This document shows, in pieces, positions 18,349 through 25,229 of a DNA stretch of 64,000 nt. The translations under genes were made by a program, and so were the position numbers. The notes under the pieces are model-generated. The model was not told where the DNA came from. It worked only from the letters and a program-made list of their open reading frames with translations, and ran no database searches. The DNA is from Salegentibacter sp. R32. Its GTDB lineage: Bacteria; Bacteroidota; Bacteroidia; Flavobacteriales; Flavobacteriaceae. Every line of letters starts with the position of its first letter. Position 1 is the stretch's first letter. Location of the stretch: assembly GCF_008692195.1 (NCBI RefSeq), contig NZ_RXOM01000003.1, forward strand, positions 101,446-165,445, written 5' to 3'.

Positions 18349-19341
18349 ATGAAAATTGCCTTTTTTAGTACCAAATCTTACGATAAAGACTTCTTTGAAA
18401 CCTACAATCACCAAGAAGGAGTCAGTTTTAAATACTTTTCGGCATCGTTGAGTAAAGATACGGTGGCTTTGGCCCGAGGTTACGATGGTGTTTGCGTTTT
18501 TGTAAACGACCATTTAGATGCAGAAACCCTCGAACAATTAGCCGAAGTAGGCGTGAAGTTAGTCGTGTTACGTTGTGCCGGTTTCAATAATGTGAATTTG
18601 GAGGCTGCTGAAAAATTCAACATCAATATTTATCGCGTTCCCGCGTATTCTCCGCAAGCAGTTGCCGAACATGCTTTGGCATTAATACTGACTTTAAATA
18701 GAAAAACCCACAAAGCTTACAATCGGGTTCGGGATGGTAATTTTTCATTGGAACGCTTACAAGGATTTAACCTTCAAAACAAAACCATTGGCGTAATAGG
18801 AACGGGAAAAATTGGCGCTTCTTTCTGTAAAATTATGAAAGGTTTTACCGATTTGATGTTGGCTTACGATAAATACCAAAATAAGGAGGTGAAAGCGATG
18901 GGCGTGGAATATGTAAGTTTGGAAGAATTATTGGAAAAGTCAGATATTATTTCGTTGCACTGTCCGCTAACTCCCGAAACCAAATACTTAATTGATGCAA
19001 CTAGTTTGCGACACCTTAAAAACGGTTGTATGCTCATTAATACCAGTCGGGGAGCCTTGATTCATACCGGCGATGCGATTGAGGCCTTAAAAGAAGGAAA
19101 ATTGGGGTATTTAGGAATTGATGTTTACGAACAGGAAGAGCATTTATTCTTTAGGGATTTATCAGAGAATATAATTCAAGATGACCAGATTGCACGTTTA
19201 ATTTCGTTTCCGAATGTGTTGATTACCGCGCATCAAGGTTTTTTAACTAAAGAAGCATTACAGGAAATTGCGAAAGTAACTTTTCAGAATATTTTAGATT
19301 TTCAAGCCGGAAGGGAAAATGAGAATAGGGTAGCGAAGTAA
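18349..19341 (+). CDS. D-2-hydroxyacid dehydrogenase, LdhA-like
   Basis: NAD-dependent dehydrogenase interconverting a D-2-hydroxyacid and its keto acid, most similar in layout to fermentative D-lactate dehydrogenase (330 residues). The Rossmann loop is GVIGTGKIG (about 144-152). The catalytic Arg lies in the NTSRGALI segment (near 230), Glu in the GIDVYEQEE segment (near 262) and His in ITAHQGFLT (near 294). D-lactate is the likely substrate by family. The stop codon is directly followed by a copy of the inverted-repeat motif described at 19346. Confidence 0.9.
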   Translation: MKIAFFSTKSYDKDFFETYNHQEGVSFKYFSASLSKDTVALARGYDGVCVFVNDHLDAETLEQLAEVGVKLVVLRCAGFNNVNLEAAEKFNINIYRVPAYSPQAVAEHALALILTLNRKTHKAYNRVRDGNFSLERLQGFNLQNKTIGVIGTGKIGASFCKIMKGFTDLMLAYDKYQNKEVKAMGVEYVSLEELLEKSDIISLHCPLTPETKYLIDATSLRHLKNGCMLINTSRGALIHTGDAIEALKEGKLGYLGIDVYEQEEHLFFRDLSENIIQDDQIARLISFPNVLITAHQGFLTKEALQEIAKVTFQNILDFQAGRENENRVAK

Positions 19342-19345
19342 TAAA

Positions 19346-19378
19346 AACTACAAACCTGTGGGGTGATGGTGTTGTAGT
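19346..19378. promoter_or_regulatory. Third, degenerate copy of AACTACAA-GTGGGG-GTTGTAGT inverted-repeat motif
   Basis: AACTACAAA, a 16-base centre containing GTGGGG (19358-19363), then GTTGTAGT. The same arrangement lies about 80 bases upstream of the two small secreted genes at 19473 and 61059. This copy sits just after the dehydrogenase stop codon, on the far side of the small gene. Confidence 0.5.
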
Positions 19379-19403
19379 CTCCTTAACCCAAATAACCAAA
19401 ACC

Positions 19404-19433
19404 ACTGATTATTCTGAAACTGATTATTCTGAA
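19404..19433. repeat. 15-base tandem duplication
   Basis: ACTGATTATTCTGAA occurs twice head to tail with no spacer, between the dehydrogenase and the small secreted gene. A replication slippage product is the simplest reading. Confidence 0.85.
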
Positions 19434-19472
19434 TAAATATACGAAAAATTTTGAAGTAGATTAAAAGTTTTG

Positions 19473-19859
19473 TTAATAAACTACTAAATCATCACAGTAA
19501 TTCCATTCAGCTACAGATTGCCTGCAGCAACCACTATTCCCTACCTTACCTTCTGATCCATATTGATTTTCACACGTGCATGTTCCCCCTGGTTGTATTA
19601 TAAGTGTATTAAGAGGACAAGTAGTATTGTAGACTTCAACATAAAAGACACTGTAGCCACTAGGTGCTGTGTATAGTTGGCTTCCGCCGGGTAAAAGTGA
19701 AATTGTAATGTGTAAAATTGGATCACAATTTCGTTCTACATATATGTCATAAGAAATCATACAATTGGGCGTATTATTCCTCAAATTAAAACTAGGTGTT
19801 TGTGCAAATAAGCTAATAGAACTAAAAAACAAGGTGAAAATTAAAAATAATTTTTTCAT
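19473..19859 (-). CDS. Small Cys-rich secreted protein (copy A of a pair)
   Basis: Unrecognised 128-residue protein with a clear Sec signal peptide (MKKLFLIFTLFFSSISLFAQ). The mature part has eight cysteines, including TCTC and GCC clusters, which should form disulfides outside the cytoplasm. It shares a layout with the 138-residue protein at 61059: an NNTPNC motif (NNSPC in the partner) just after cleavage, a second Cys about 18 residues on, a PGG turn (PAG in the partner), and a closing EWNYC (EWYC in the partner). Elsewhere the two barely align. By contrast, the 360 bases upstream of the two genes are nearly alignable base for base. No lipobox or T9SS domain. Function unknown. Confidence 0.72.
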   Translation of the reverse strand: MKKLFLIFTLFFSSISLFAQTPSFNLRNNTPNCMISYDIYVERNCDPILHITISLLPGGSQLYTAPSGYSVFYVEVYNTTCPLNTLIIQPGGTCTCENQYGSEGKVGNSGCCRQSVAEWNYCDDLVVY

Positions 19860-19941
19860 AATAAATTGGTTTTAAAAGATTAATAACTAAAAAATATAAT
19901 GGAATCGGGCTTAACCGAATAACTTTGTACCAATTTGAAAA

Positions 19942-19980
19942 AACTACAACAGACAGTGTGGGGAAATAGAGGTTATAGTT
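19942..19980 (-). promoter_or_regulatory. Inverted repeat upstream of small secreted gene A (putative operator)
   Basis: AACTACAAC (19942-19950) and GTTATAGTT (19972-19980) are inverted arms with one mismatch, separated by 21 bases that include GTGGGG. The nearest arm is 83 bases from the start codon; in copy B the distance is 81. Conserved placement suggests a regulator binding site. Confidence 0.55.
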
Positions 19981-20162
19981 AACTTTAAACTAACGTTTTA
20001 ATCATGTTAATTCTTAATAAATATAAATTAAAAATGTTAATTATAAAAATAATTTTTGAAAAAAATGCTTTTTATGGAAATAAAAAGCATTTAAACTTTC
20101 TTAGTAATTTATATTGTTGATTAATTTTAATAGCAATTTCAGTTTTTCTAAATAAATAATAA

Positions 20163-20193
20163 AAAAACCATCCTAAAATCTAGGATGGTTTTT
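20163..20193 (-). terminator. tRNA-type terminator beside tRNA scrap, copy A
   Basis: A 13-bp perfect stem AAAAACCATCCTA/TAGGATGGTTTTT with a 5-base loop. It lies just beyond the 3' end of the tRNA fragment and is identical in sequence to the hairpin at 61777. It would have terminated a leftward tRNA transcript. Confidence 0.8.
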
Positions 20194-20197
20194 GTAG

Positions 20198-20220
20198 TAG
20201 CGAGACCGAGATTTGAACTC
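20198..20220 (-). pseudogene. tRNA 3'-end fragment (acceptor and T arm only)
   Basis: Read leftward, 23 bases give the T loop TTCAAAT, the T-stem strand CTCGG, the acceptor strand TCTCGCT and the discriminator A. They match the first half of the tRNA-Met remnant at 61812. Homology stops inside the 5' strand of the T stem at 20220, so this cannot be a functional tRNA. Confidence 0.75.
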
Positions 20221-20250
20221 TTATTTTTCTGAATTAGTATTAACAACTAT

Positions 20251-21084
20251 TTATTCATTAATAATATATGAATCAATTTCTTGAGTATATTCAATACTGT
20301 AATCTGGGATTTCAGGAAGATTAGGTAGACCTATTTCTTCAAAATTATAATTGATAGAAGTTTCGCTCTTAATTAATCCTATGTCGTTAGCAAAATAATT
20401 AGTGATTTGTATGGCATCTTGACTCTCTAAAATGGTTAAGGTAATTGGAAATTGTTCTATAGCAATTTCTATATTAACAATTATATCTGAACTTAAAACA
20501 TCTTGAAAGTTTTCGTCTCCTGCCGTAAAAGAGTTTACAAATTCTCTCTGGATTGTACTTAAATTATAATCAATTGATAAAGAAATTGTCCCAAATTGAG
20601 GGAAATCCACAGTTTGAATCATCGTATCATCGGTATCGGTAAGGATTTGTCCTGAATCAGCGTCAGCATCAAAAACTATAATATTTTCCAATGGTATACT
20701 AATATTCTCTGAAGCAAATCCAAAATTTGCTAGATCAACACTAAGTTCTCCATTATAAATCAATTGATTATCTGCTACAATTAAACTACCGGCAGTTAAA
20801 ATTCCAGTAAAAAAGCCTTGTTCGTTGATACTTGCGTCAGAATCTAAATTATAATAAGTAACGCCTTGCTCTTCAGTAGTAGATTCTACGGTGATAGTTT
20901 CTTGAGAATTAGAAACGTTACCATCTTGATAGGAAGTTTCATTATTGTAGGTCCAACTGTTTCCTACAGTTAATGGGAAATGGTTAGAAATGCTTTCCTG
21001 TGAGTCGTTGTTATCGTCATCATCAGAACAACTTATAGCAGCAATACTTAATAAAAAGTAAAATAGGTACTTAGGTAATTTCAT
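20251..21084 (-). CDS. Surface-exposed lipoprotein of unknown function
   Basis: A 277-residue protein with an SPII signal (MKLPKYLFYFLLSIAAISC) and, right after the lipidated Cys19, SDDDDNND, the acidic pattern that in Flavobacteriia sends lipoproteins to the outer face of the outer membrane. The mature part begins FPLTVGNSWTYNN, a phrase common in Bacteroidota proteins whose N-terminus forms a beta-sandwich, then alternates Thr/Ser-rich strands. There is no catalytic motif. It is the first gene to the right of the tRNA scrap, transcribed toward it, with about 30 bases between, so that scrap and its hairpin may also serve as its 3' end. Confidence 0.78.
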   Translation of the reverse strand: MKLPKYLFYFLLSIAAISCSDDDDNNDSQESISNHFPLTVGNSWTYNNETSYQDGNVSNSQETITVESTTEEQGVTYYNLDSDASINEQGFFTGILTAGSLIVADNQLIYNGELSVDLANFGFASENISIPLENIIVFDADADSGQILTDTDDTMIQTVDFPQFGTISLSIDYNLSTIQREFVNSFTAGDENFQDVLSSDIIVNIEIAIEQFPITLTILESQDAIQITNYFANDIGLIKSETSINYNFEEIGLPNLPEIPDYSIEYTQEIDSYIINE

Positions 21085-21122
21085 GATTTTTATGATTTTA
21101 CCGCAAATATACTATTTAATAT

Positions 21123-21977
21123 TTATTGTTTAGAAGTAATTGTTATAGCAGCTACCAAGTTTTTAACTTCCTTTATATCCTCAACAACAACAACTTCCTT
21201 TTCATAATCTTCTTTTTTGAAGTGCTGAAGGCTCCATTTTCCCTTATGATATTCTAAAGACGTTAAATTTTCTATCCAATCGCCCGAATTTAAGTAAAGA
21301 CATGTCCCAAATTTATTGACTTTCCTTACCATTTGTGGCTGATGGATATGTCCACAAATAACATATTTATAATTATTTTCAATAGCCAAATCCGAAGCGA
21401 CTTTTTCAAAATCTTGAATATGTTTTACGGCCTTCTTTACACTATTTTTTATTTTTTTGGAAAGTGAGAATTTTTCCCGGTTCATTTTAATCAAACACCA
21501 ATTCACAAAACGATTGATTAGAATTAAAATATCGTAACCCCAACCACCTAATTTTGCCAACCATTTGGCATTCTGGATAGAAACATCAAAAACATCACCG
21601 TGAAAAAACCAAGCTTTTTTTCCGTCCAGCTCTAAAACCAATTTATCTAACAAAGAAATTTTGCCCATTTTTACATCAGTAAATTTTCGTAGCAAGTCAT
21701 CGTGGTTTCCGGTAATATAAAATACCTCTGTCCCTTTAGCAGAAAGGTCGATAATCTTTTTAATTACTTCTAAATGAGATTTAGGAAAGTAACGTTTTCT
21801 AAACTGCCAAATATCAACAATATCGCCGTTCAGAATCAGTTTCTTAGGCTTTATGCTATCCAAATAGAGGAGAAGTTCTTTCGCATGGCAACCAAAAGTC
21901 CCCAAATGCACATCTGAAATTACTACCAAATCAACCTTTCTCTTTTTCACACGTATAGCATCTTTTCTTACTAACAA
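21123..21977 (-). CDS. Metallophosphoesterase, UDP-2,3-diacylglucosamine diphosphatase-like (LpxH group)
   Basis: A calcineurin-type phosphoesterase. The metal motifs are ordered as expected: ISDVHLGT, LNGDIVDIW, ITGNHDD, FFHGDVFD and CGHIHQPQ, the last followed by LNSGDW. The arrangement and length (about 275-284 residues) suit the LpxH/LpxG-like group that cleaves UDP-2,3-diacylglucosamine in lipid A synthesis; this substrate is inferred. There is no in-frame ATG before the first motif. Translation must begin at TTG (21975-21977) or at GTG nine codons later, which would give MKKRKVDLVVISDVHLG and agrees better with homologues I remember. The gene sits between a lipoprotein and aroC. Confidence 0.85.
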   Translation of the reverse strand: MLVRKDAIRVKKRKVDLVVISDVHLGTFGCHAKELLLYLDSIKPKKLILNGDIVDIWQFRKRYFPKSHLEVIKKIIDLSAKGTEVFYITGNHDDLLRKFTDVKMGKISLLDKLVLELDGKKAWFFHGDVFDVSIQNAKWLAKLGGWGYDILILINRFVNWCLIKMNREKFSLSKKIKNSVKKAVKHIQDFEKVASDLAIENNYKYVICGHIHQPQMVRKVNKFGTCLYLNSGDWIENLTSLEYHKGKWSLQHFKKEDYEKEVVVVEDIKEVKNLVAAITITSKQ

Positions 21978-22111
21978 AGAAATAAAAGTAGGAGGAAAGT
22001 TATATTAATTTCAGTTTAAGCAATGTTGAATTAATTGTTATACTTGTTATTGAAAAATAAGTATTCATCAAGAGAATGTTAAGTAGATTTTTAAATATCT
22101 ATTGAAAAAAT

Positions 22112-22119
22112 TACATTTG
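22112..22119 (+). promoter_or_regulatory. Probable -7 element for aroC
   Basis: TACATTTG fits TAnnTTTG and ends 14 bases before the aroC ATG. The -33 region is not convincing. Confidence 0.4.
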
Positions 22120-22133
22120 TTGAAAATCACACT

Positions 22134-23195
22134 ATGGCAGGAAATTCCTTCGGAACAATTTTTAAGCTAACTACTTTTGGTGAATCTCACGGAAAAGCAA
22201 TCGGAGGAATTATTGATGGCTGTCCTTCCGGCGTTGAAATTGACTTGGAAGCGATTCAAAATGAATTGAATAGACGTAAACCTGGACAATCGAAAATCGT
22301 TACCCAACGAAAAGAACCCGATACGGTAGATTTTTTATCGGGAATTTTTGAAGGTAAAACTACCGGAACTTCCATTGGTTTTATGATTCAAAATACCAAT
22401 CAAAAATCGAAAGATTACGGACATATCAAAGATGTTTACCGACCTAGTCACGCCGATTACACCTACGATCAAAAATACGGAAATCGTGATTATCGCGGTG
22501 GAGGAAGAAGTTCTGCACGCGAAACGGCTTGCCGAGTTGTTGCCGGAGCTCTTGCCAAACAATTCTTGAAATCTATTCAATTTCAGGCGTATGTTTCTTC
22601 CGTAGGGAAAATTCAACTTCAAGAGAATGATAAAATCGATTTTGAAGAAATTGAAAAAAATCCTGTACGTTGCCCCAATGCTGAAAAGGCTTCAGCAATG
22701 GAAACTTACATCAAGCAAATTCGAAAAGAAGGTGATACTGTGGGAGGCGTCGTTTCTTGCGTTATTCAAAATGTTCCTGTAGGATTGGGAGAACCGGTTT
22801 TTGATAAACTTCACGCGCAATTAGGTAAAGCCATGCTTTCGATAAACGCGGTAAAAGGCTTTGAATATGGAAGTGGTTTTGAAGGCTCACAAATGAGAGG
22901 AAGCGACCATAACGACCATTTTAATGAAGATGGAAGTACAAAAACCAATTATAGCGGTGGCATACAAGGCGGAATTTCTAACGGAATGGATATTCATTTT
23001 AAAGTAGCGTTTAAACCGGTTGCTACTTTAATGCAAAAGCAAGAAACCATTAATAGCAAAGGCGAAAAAGTAGAAATGGAAGGCAAAGGCCGTCACGACC
23101 CTTGCGTAGTTCCTAGAGCGGTCCCGATTGTGGAAGCGATGGCAGCTTTGGTGATTGCCGACTTTTTATTAATAAATAGAACGACAAAAGCATAA
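22134..23195 (+). CDS. aroC: Chorismate synthase
   Basis: Last step of the shikimate pathway: eliminates phosphate from EPSP to give chorismate, using reduced FMN. The 353 residues show all three family signatures: [18 protein letters not shown] (16-33), [20 protein letters not shown] (around 122-141) and the C-terminal [18 protein letters not shown] (near 322-339). The gene is 7 bases before the symporter gene and probably shares its transcript, although the functions are unrelated. Confidence 0.98.
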   Translation: MAGNSFGTIFKLTTFGESHGKAIGGIIDGCPSGVEIDLEAIQNELNRRKPGQSKIVTQRKEPDTVDFLSGIFEGKTTGTSIGFMIQNTNQKSKDYGHIKDVYRPSHADYTYDQKYGNRDYRGGGRSSARETACRVVAGALAKQFLKSIQFQAYVSSVGKIQLQENDKIDFEEIEKNPVRCPNAEKASAMETYIKQIRKEGDTVGGVVSCVIQNVPVGLGEPVFDKLHAQLGKAMLSINAVKGFEYGSGFEGSQMRGSDHNDHFNEDGSTKTNYSGGIQGGISNGMDIHFKVAFKPVATLMQKQETINSKGEKVEMEGKGRHDPCVVPRAVPIVEAMAALVIADFLLINRTTKA

Positions 23196-23202
23196 ATTTT
23201 AG

Positions 23203-24507
23203 ATGAAGAAACTCGCATTACACTGGCAAATATTATTAGGAATGGCATTTGGGGTGATTTTTGCCCTAATTATGACCAACTTTTCTTGGGGAGCAGATTT
23301 TGTTGAAGATTGGATCAAACCCTTTGGAACCATCTTTATCAACGCTCTAAAATTAATTGCCGTCCCCTTAATATTGGCTTCGTTAATTAAAGGAGTTTCC
23401 GATTTAAAAGATATCTCGCAGCTTTCTAAAATGGGTTTTCGAACCATTGGAACTTATATTATCACGACCGTTATTGCAGTTTCTATTGGTTTATTGGTGG
23501 TGAATTTAGTTGAGCCGGGAAGTACGATTACAGAAAGTACCCGAGCCGAATTAGTGGAGAGTTACGGCGGTGATGCCGATTTAACCCGCCAAAATGCCCA
23601 AAAACAAAAAGATGCCGGGCCTTTACAAGCTTTAGTAGATATTGTGCCCAGTAACATTGTTGGTGCTGCCGGAAGCAACGCTAATATGTTACAGGTGATT
23701 TTCTTTGCTATTTTCTTCGGAATCGGACTGATTTTAATTCCTGAAGAACAATCGGAACCTGTGAAAAAATTCTTTGATGGCTTTAATGAAGTCATTCTGA
23801 AAATGATTGATATTATTATGCTTACTGCTCCATTTGGTGTTTTCGCTTTATTAGCCGCCTTAGTAGTTGAAGCACCCAGCGCCGATTTATTTGCGGCATT
23901 AGGAATGTACGCTTTATGTGTCATTGGCGGATTAGTATTAATGATCGGAATTTACACGTTGCTGGTTTGGGTTTTTACAAAAAAATCTCCGTCGTTCTTC
24001 ATTAACGGAATTTCCCCTGCGCAACTCTTAGCTTTTTCAACCAGTTCGAGTGCCGCGACACTTCCTGTTACCATGGAAAGGGTAGAAGAGCATTTAGGTG
24101 TCGAAAAAGAGGTTTCCAGTTTTGTATTGCCGATTGGAGCCACGATAAATATGGATGGAACCAGTCTTTACCAAGCCGTAGCAGCGGTTTTTATTGCGCA
24201 AGCTTTTGGAATGGATTTATCGTTTTCCGTTCAATTGGGAATTATAGCTACCGCCACTTTAGCTTCTATTGGTTCGGCAGCGGTTCCGGGAGCGGGAATG
24301 GTGATGTTGGTGATCGTATTGGCACAAGCGGGGATCCCGGAAGCTGGTTTGGCGCTAATTTTTGCCATTGACCGACCTTTAGATATGTGTAGAACTACCG
24401 TAAATGTTACCGGAGATGCTTCGGTTTCGATGTTAGTGGCAAAATCTGTGGGGAAACTTCGTGAAAAGCCATTAGTAAAAAATTGGGATGATAATTATAA
24501 GAAGTAG
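23203..24507 (+). CDS. Dicarboxylate/amino acid:cation symporter (DAACS family)
   Basis: Secondary transporter of the GltP/GltT/DctA family that takes up glutamate, aspartate or C4-dicarboxylates with H+ or Na+. The 434 residues have eight membrane helices and two re-entrant loops. Hallmarks are SSSAATLPVTM (HP1 tip, around 285), NMDGTSLYQ (TM7, around 318) and the HP2 segment GSAAVPGAGMVML (around 364). The DRPLDMCRTTVNVTGD segment in TM8 carries the Arg and Asp that contact substrate. An insertion of about 40 residues near 105-140 (ESYGGDADLTRQNAQK) matches the extracellular 3-4 loop of DAACS members. Exact substrate unknown. Confidence 0.94.
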   Translation: MKKLALHWQILLGMAFGVIFALIMTNFSWGADFVEDWIKPFGTIFINALKLIAVPLILASLIKGVSDLKDISQLSKMGFRTIGTYIITTVIAVSIGLLVVNLVEPGSTITESTRAELVESYGGDADLTRQNAQKQKDAGPLQALVDIVPSNIVGAAGSNANMLQVIFFAIFFGIGLILIPEEQSEPVKKFFDGFNEVILKMIDIIMLTAPFGVFALLAALVVEAPSADLFAALGMYALCVIGGLVLMIGIYTLLVWVFTKKSPSFFINGISPAQLLAFSTSSSAATLPVTMERVEEHLGVEKEVSSFVLPIGATINMDGTSLYQAVAAVFIAQAFGMDLSFSVQLGIIATATLASIGSAAVPGAGMVMLVIVLAQAGIPEAGLALIFAIDRPLDMCRTTVNVTGDASVSMLVAKSVGKLREKPLVKNWDDNYKK

Positions 24508-24812
24508 GTCAATAACGAACTATAGCGTCACCCTGAACTTGATTCAGGGTCACATCTTTCCTGGTTTATTTTAACCTTTTTATTATTCAAGATAAAATTT
24601 TCTTAATAATCCAGTGATATCAAATTATAAGGAGGATTCAATGCTGAAATCGAAAATTCAACGTAGTTAAACAAGTTCAGTATGACGTTTTTTGCTTTTA
24701 ATCTAAAATTTTCTATTAGAAGAATTCAAGTATAAATTTCATTTCAATATATGAAGAGATTCCGGATCAAGCTCGGAATGACGTAGACTTAAGAAAAATT
24801 TTATATATAAAA
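24508..24812. repeat. Gene-free gap carrying three REP-like palindromes
   Basis: Between convergent genes. It holds CACCCTGAA-CTTGA-TTCAGGGTCAC at about 24528-24553 (a complete palindrome), a degenerate element at 24641-24687 (ATGCTGAAATCGAAAATTCA then ACAAGTTCAGTATGACG) whose fuller relative is at 50532-50592, and ATTCCG-GATCAAGCT-CGGAAT with a trailing GACG at 24759-24783. No coding sequence is seen. Confidence 0.75.
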
Positions 24813-25229
24813 TTACTCCAAAAACTTCGATTTTAATTCTGGAGTGGGGATTCGGCAATTGTCTTTTTTACCAAACCAATTATACCGGTTTTTAGCGATA
24901 AAATCGTAAACTATATTTCTAAAACCTTCCGGCAAAAAAAGAAAATAACTCATTAATTTGTAACCTCCCGAAAGGTGTTTGGCAATTTGTAAAGCTGCAG
25001 TAGATTTAATGTAATAGGCGTTTCCCGGGTCGATTAAAATTATTGAATCTACTTGTGAAGTATCAATACCTCGTTCTTGCGTAAGTTGTTGCCCAATTTC
25101 ACTCTGTAAAGAAGCATAACGGAATACATCTTTTTTATCGTGGTCAATAATAATATTTACGGCATTATTGCAAAGGTTACAAACGCCATCAAACAAGACG
25201 ATTTTTTTATTTTCTGGAAGTTCTTGCAT
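24813..25229 (-). CDS. DCC family thiol-disulfide oxidoreductase-like protein
   Basis: A 138-residue member of DUF393, named for its Asp-x-x-Cys-x-x-Cys start, seen here as FDGVCNLCNNAV (about 14-25). The rest follows the family: YASLQSEIGQQL, DSIILIDPG and the closing YRW-type segment YNWFGKKDNCRIPT. A thioredoxin-like redox role is presumed but unproven. The start codon shares one base with the mutS2 stop codon (TAATG), so it is translationally coupled to mutS2. Confidence 0.93.
   Translation of the reverse strand: MQELPENKKIVLFDGVCNLCNNAVNIIIDHDKKDVFRYASLQSEIGQQLTQERGIDTSQVDSIILIDPGNAYYIKSTAALQIAKHLSGGYKLMSYFLFLPEGFRNIVYDFIAKNRYNWFGKKDNCRIPTPELKSKFLE

Larger units (their letters stand above)
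19860..20220 (-). repeat. Conserved upstream block, copy A (partner at 61476-61834)
   Basis: This gene-free stretch aligns along its whole length with 61476-61834, with roughly four of five positions identical by eye and only small gaps. In the direction of transcription it contains a tRNA 3' fragment, a terminator, a long AT-rich part, the inverted repeat at 19942-19980, a conserved TTCGGTTAAGCC box and the leader ending AACCAATTTATTATG at the start codon. I see no open frame of note in it. A promoter must lie between the inverted repeat and the ATG, but no perfect TTG-N19-TAnnTTTG match is seen. Confidence 0.85.

Noticed and set aside
19980..20060. AACGTTTT and GTTAAT words in the conserved block as LytTR binding sites
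   Set aside because: They do not fit the LytTR repeat consensus or its 12-13-base spacing closely enough; AT-rich DNA produces such words often.
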